Positions 61,192-64,000 of a DNA stretch of 64,000 nucleotides are shown here, in pieces (within the stretch, counting starts at the first letter, position 1; each line of letters begins with the position of its first letter). This stretch comes from Owenia fusiformis. Its lineage: Eukaryota; Annelida; Polychaeta; Sabellida; Oweniidae. The translations under genes were made by a program, and so were the position numbers. The stretch lies in contig CAIIXF020000004.1 of the NCBI GenBank assembly GCA_903813345.2, positions 15,261,196 to 15,325,195 on the forward strand, read 5' to 3'. Below the pieces are notes generated by a model, which saw only the letters and a list, made by a program, of their open reading frames with translations, ran no database searches and was not told where the DNA came from.

Positions 61192-61482
61192 ACTGGCGGA
61201 TTAGGGGGGGGGGGGGGGCTGCCCCCCCCTTGGGTGGGCCCAGAAAAAAAAATTGGGCCCAAAAAAAATTTGGGCCAAAAAAGGCCTTCAGACCCGAAAA
61301 AGTGGGCCTTTTTGATCATTACTGAGCCTTTCAAGGCCTTTTTTTTAAATTTCAGTCCAAATTTTGAAGAAAATGGGCCTCAAAATTTCAAAATTTGGGC
61401 CCACTTTTGGGTTTTAGGGGCCGTTTTTTTTCTCTGACTTAAAATTTGGGCCCCCCTTGTTGGTTCCCAGATCCGCCCCTGG
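61192..61482. mobile_element. GGCGGAT...ATCCGCC TIR repeat
   Basis: The left end is CACTGGCGGAT plus a long G run. The right end is ATCCGCCCCTGG. The interior is TTGGGCC-rich and inverted around its middle. It resembles the GGCCCGTAGCC family in style, not in sequence. Confidence 0.6.
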
Positions 61483-62601
61483 TATGTGATCACTGTGCAC
61501 AGCAAAATTCCTAAAAAATTATTAATTATAATGAAATGGCCATAGTAGCGTGCAGTTGCTTGTTCGATTATGTCAACATTGAATTAGATTTCAAGCTAAA
61601 AAATGCCAATTTAAAAGATATACTCTACCTAATTTCAACATTTACAGAAATTTTAAAATGAAAATGAAATCAAAAGAAAACAAAACAAAATATTTGAATA
61701 TCAATACTCATTAGGATGAAATATTTGTTTATTTTAAGATTTCAAGTTGACATGTTTAAAAATAAAACTATCATTAATTGTAAACAGTCTAACCTAATCT
61801 ATTGAGCTGTCAAGGTTACATCCTAATTTGAACTTACGATTTGACTTTTAATCAGTTCTTAATAAAACCTATGGATTTCACGAGATTTGCAGTCTTGCAT
61901 CAAGTTTTAGCAATATACCGTTATATATGTGTCTCCCAATCTAGGTTTGAGAGGGGATGAAGTATAGGGGAGAGGAGCAACACAGCTGCTTAATGAAAAA
62001 CCAGATACCCGACAACAAACTTTCAGCAAGAGTTGAAGTCATGGCACTTGTCATTCAGAAAATGAAGTATTACGTATAGTCCATGTTGTTTCGTTTTAGT
62101 TTGTTTCAAGTATCCTAATAATAGCGTCCATATTAAACTTATCTACTTAAAACATCTTTTAACTTATCTACTCGAACATCAATTAGCTGTCAGTATTAAC
62201 AGTAAAAGGTCATGTAAGGTCAAGCCGCTGTGCCGAATTCAAGCCAGCTGGAATTTGAAACCTTTTTAAGCTTTTAAATTTGCTTCTAGCATGAAATAGG
62301 ATATTGATTAATTGTGATCAAAACTATATTTCAAACATAGTGGTACTACATAGTGCCTATCATGAAGTAGCAAACAATCATATACAAGGTCAATGCCATA
62401 TCCTCACTTACCAGTTTAATTTTGAATCAAAGTTAAAAAACTTCAGATATTGGATTGTACAAAAGATTTGAAGAATGATAGTCTTGCATCAAAATGCAAT
62501 ACTTCCCTAACTATGTATTTCCCCATATATGTTGAGAGAGAATGAAGTGTGTGAGGAGAGGAGCAATAGTCAATACAGCTGCCTGCGGTCGGCTAACAAC
62601 T
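61483..62601. other. Gene-free spacer with a direct repeat
   Basis: Segments near 61890-61995 and 62480-62590 are diverged direct copies (AGTCTTGCATCAA, GAGGAGCAA and ACAGCTGC in the same order). No exon. Confidence 0.5.
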
Positions 62602-63374
62602 TACCCCCCTATCACACCAAACTAGTTCTTGCCAGTCCTACGAAAAAGTCGTAAAACGGGCTCAATCTGGCTGTGGTCGGGAAATATGTCTAAAATAATT
62701 AGCTACTTCGTTCATAAACAGTCCAGGTCGGTGTGCAACGTCGGATAACGCGTCCCTTAGTCTAGAAGGTCATCATGACCCGATTACAGAACGGTATCAT
62801 GGGTCGCCATCGAATTTTGAATCGATTCAAAATTCTAAAATCACCTTCCCGTCTGAGAACGTTCATGAAGTTCGTAAATAGACCTTAGAAAGTTGCAGCT
62901 AGCTACGTTCATTTCGTTCGCACACAGTTTAAAACCAGTTTTGAAGAACGCAGTGGCAACTTGTTTGGTGTGATAGCTATTTTTTTGCTAACTCGTTCAT
63001 AAGCAGTCTTAAATACGTTCTTAACATCAGTTTAAACCAGTTTGCAATTAGTTCTACATCGTTCTCAAAACGTCCTCAGACAGTTCAACTCGTTGTTAAA
63101 ACGTCCCTAGTAGAATTGAAGTACGACGGTTCCGTTCGTAGTACGTCCAGCTCGTCGTTAATACGCTGTCACTCGTTCTAATTGTAGAACGTATCGACCA
63201 CGAGAACATTTTGAGCATGTTCTAAGTGAGGGGACCTACCCGTTCGAGTACGTTCGATGAAGTTTGCAAATAGACCCCAAACGGTTCTAGGTACGTCCAG
63301 TCCGTTCGTACACAGTTGAAGCCCGTTTTCGAGAACGTAGTGAAAACTAGTTTGGTGTGATAGTAGGGTTAACA
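62602..63374. mobile_element. 770-bp TIR element
   Basis: The left end has CTATCACACCAAACTAGTT and the right end its inverse AACTAGTTTGGTGTGATAG. A further TTGTTTGGTGTGATAG lies at about 62962. The interior is dense in CGTTC and CAGTTTTAAACCAG words. Non-coding. Confidence 0.7.
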
Positions 63375-63470
63375 CGATTTGACAGTTGAATTTGTGAATG
63401 CTCGCTAAGTCTTGGCACACAGCCAACAGCATTCAATTAGTTGTTTCGCTTTGATTTGTGTCAAGTACAG

Positions 63471-63626
63471 GGTGTGCTAAAAAGGCTAAAGAAGTATCAG
63501 ACATACCATTGTGATATTGACATAAAAAGATTTTTACAGAAACTAGGCATGTTTTATCATAATAAGTGCGGCGATGCGGCTATTCATTTAACAATGGGAA
63601 CCAGGACTCGTATAGATGGCAGTTAA
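63471..63626 (+). CDS. Candidate terminal exon, unassigned
   Basis: After AAGTACAG a 51-residue frame runs to TAA: it starts GVLKRLKKYQTYHCDI and contains FLQKLGMFYHNKCGDAAIHL. Composition is protein-like, but the upstream pyrimidine tract is weak and no partner exon is seen in the window. It may be chance or a gene fragment. Confidence 0.2.
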   Translation, partial: GVLKRLKKYQTYHCDIDIKRFLQKLGMFYHNKCGDAAIHLTMGTRTRIDGS

Positions 63627-63699
63627 CTACTAGGTTGTTCTTTACATCTGGCCCATTGGTTTGTGTGTAAATATTGCTGTTTTAAAACTTCAAATTCTT

Positions 63700-63877
63700 G
63701 CCCGTAGCCAGCTTTTACCAGGGGGGAGCTTTTTTTCCAGGGGGGGGAGCTTTTTCACAATTTTGGCTAAAAATCATGCGAAAAATTCTCAGAATGGTGA
63801 AAAACTGCATGATTTTGAAAGAATTTCTGGCCAGGGGGGCTTCCGCTCCCCCCAGCTCCCCCTCTGGCTACGGGCCT
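63700..63877. mobile_element. Complete GCCCGTAGCC-family MITE
   Basis: GCCCGTAGCCAGC at left and GGCTACGGGCC at right, with family words AATGGTGAAAAACTGCATGA and AAGAATTTCTGGCCAGGGGG between. Confidence 0.75.
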
Positions 63878-64000
63878 GAAATTCACTACACGTATCAAAT
63901 AAATATCATATTTTCCTTCACCATTATTTACAGACATGTTTTAAGATTCCAAATCAAAAGGTTTGGAATATTTTCAATAAAATTTATCTTAGGAAATTTC

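Noticed and set aside
60993-61437. Open frames of 67 and 113 codons
   Set aside because: They fall in a G/C-run TIR repeat with TTGGGCC low complexity.

Overview
The window is animal nuclear DNA: AT-rich, intron-rich, with long intergenic spaces and many small terminal-inverted-repeat elements, minisatellites and dead non-LTR retrotransposons. CCDC39, a motile-cilium gene, is present with 16 coding exons. The style (abundant acatgta words, fold-back elements, aaggtcaa dispersed repeats, an ankyrin/death-domain adaptor) suits a marine invertebrate such as a hemichordate, mollusc or annelid. I cannot name the species from sequence alone.

Layout. 1-4.4 kb: no gene, a fold-back element with inverted minisatellites and a small TIR element. 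4.4-10.9 kb (minus strand): gene A, a secreted cysteine-rich peptide. It has a 52-nt signal-peptide exon and a 197-nt terminal exon. The 5.4-kb intron between them holds tandem copies of the 5' part of the terminal exon plus two blocks of a 41-bp satellite. 12.5-13.7 kb: a TA-flanked MITE and degenerate telomere-like repeats. 14.2-20.3 kb (minus): a three-exon ankyrin-repeat/death-domain gene whose large intron carries several fold-back elements. 22.1-22.7 kb: a LINE ORF2 fragment. 24.1-25.2 kb: a TIR element. 26.3-31.7 kb: a recent tandem duplication carrying genes B and C, paralogs of gene A, also on the minus strand. 32.6-40.3 kb (minus): a nine-exon lysine-rich leucine-rich-repeat gene whose introns hold several unrelated minisatellites. 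42.5-45.7 kb: a composite repeat with inverted ends, palindromes built on CCGACAATTGTCGG, a tRNA-like sequence and a broken reverse transcriptase. 46.7-57.1 kb (plus): CCDC39. 58.0-60.4 kb (plus): a three-exon type II membrane protein with a cysteine-rich ectodomain, family not recognised. 60.4-64 kb: repeats, a TIR element and one weak candidate exon.

Exon structures were derived by hand from GT/AG borders and phase. The four complete multi-exon gene models close in frame: CCDC39 2859 nt, LRR 1281 nt, ankyrin-death 1401 nt, membrane protein 1794 nt. The most unusual system is the trio of secreted 8-cysteine peptide genes with tandem, partly duplicated terminal exons. Each array preserves acceptor-like sites and the coding frame of a 4-cysteine half-domain, while its spacers vary in length.
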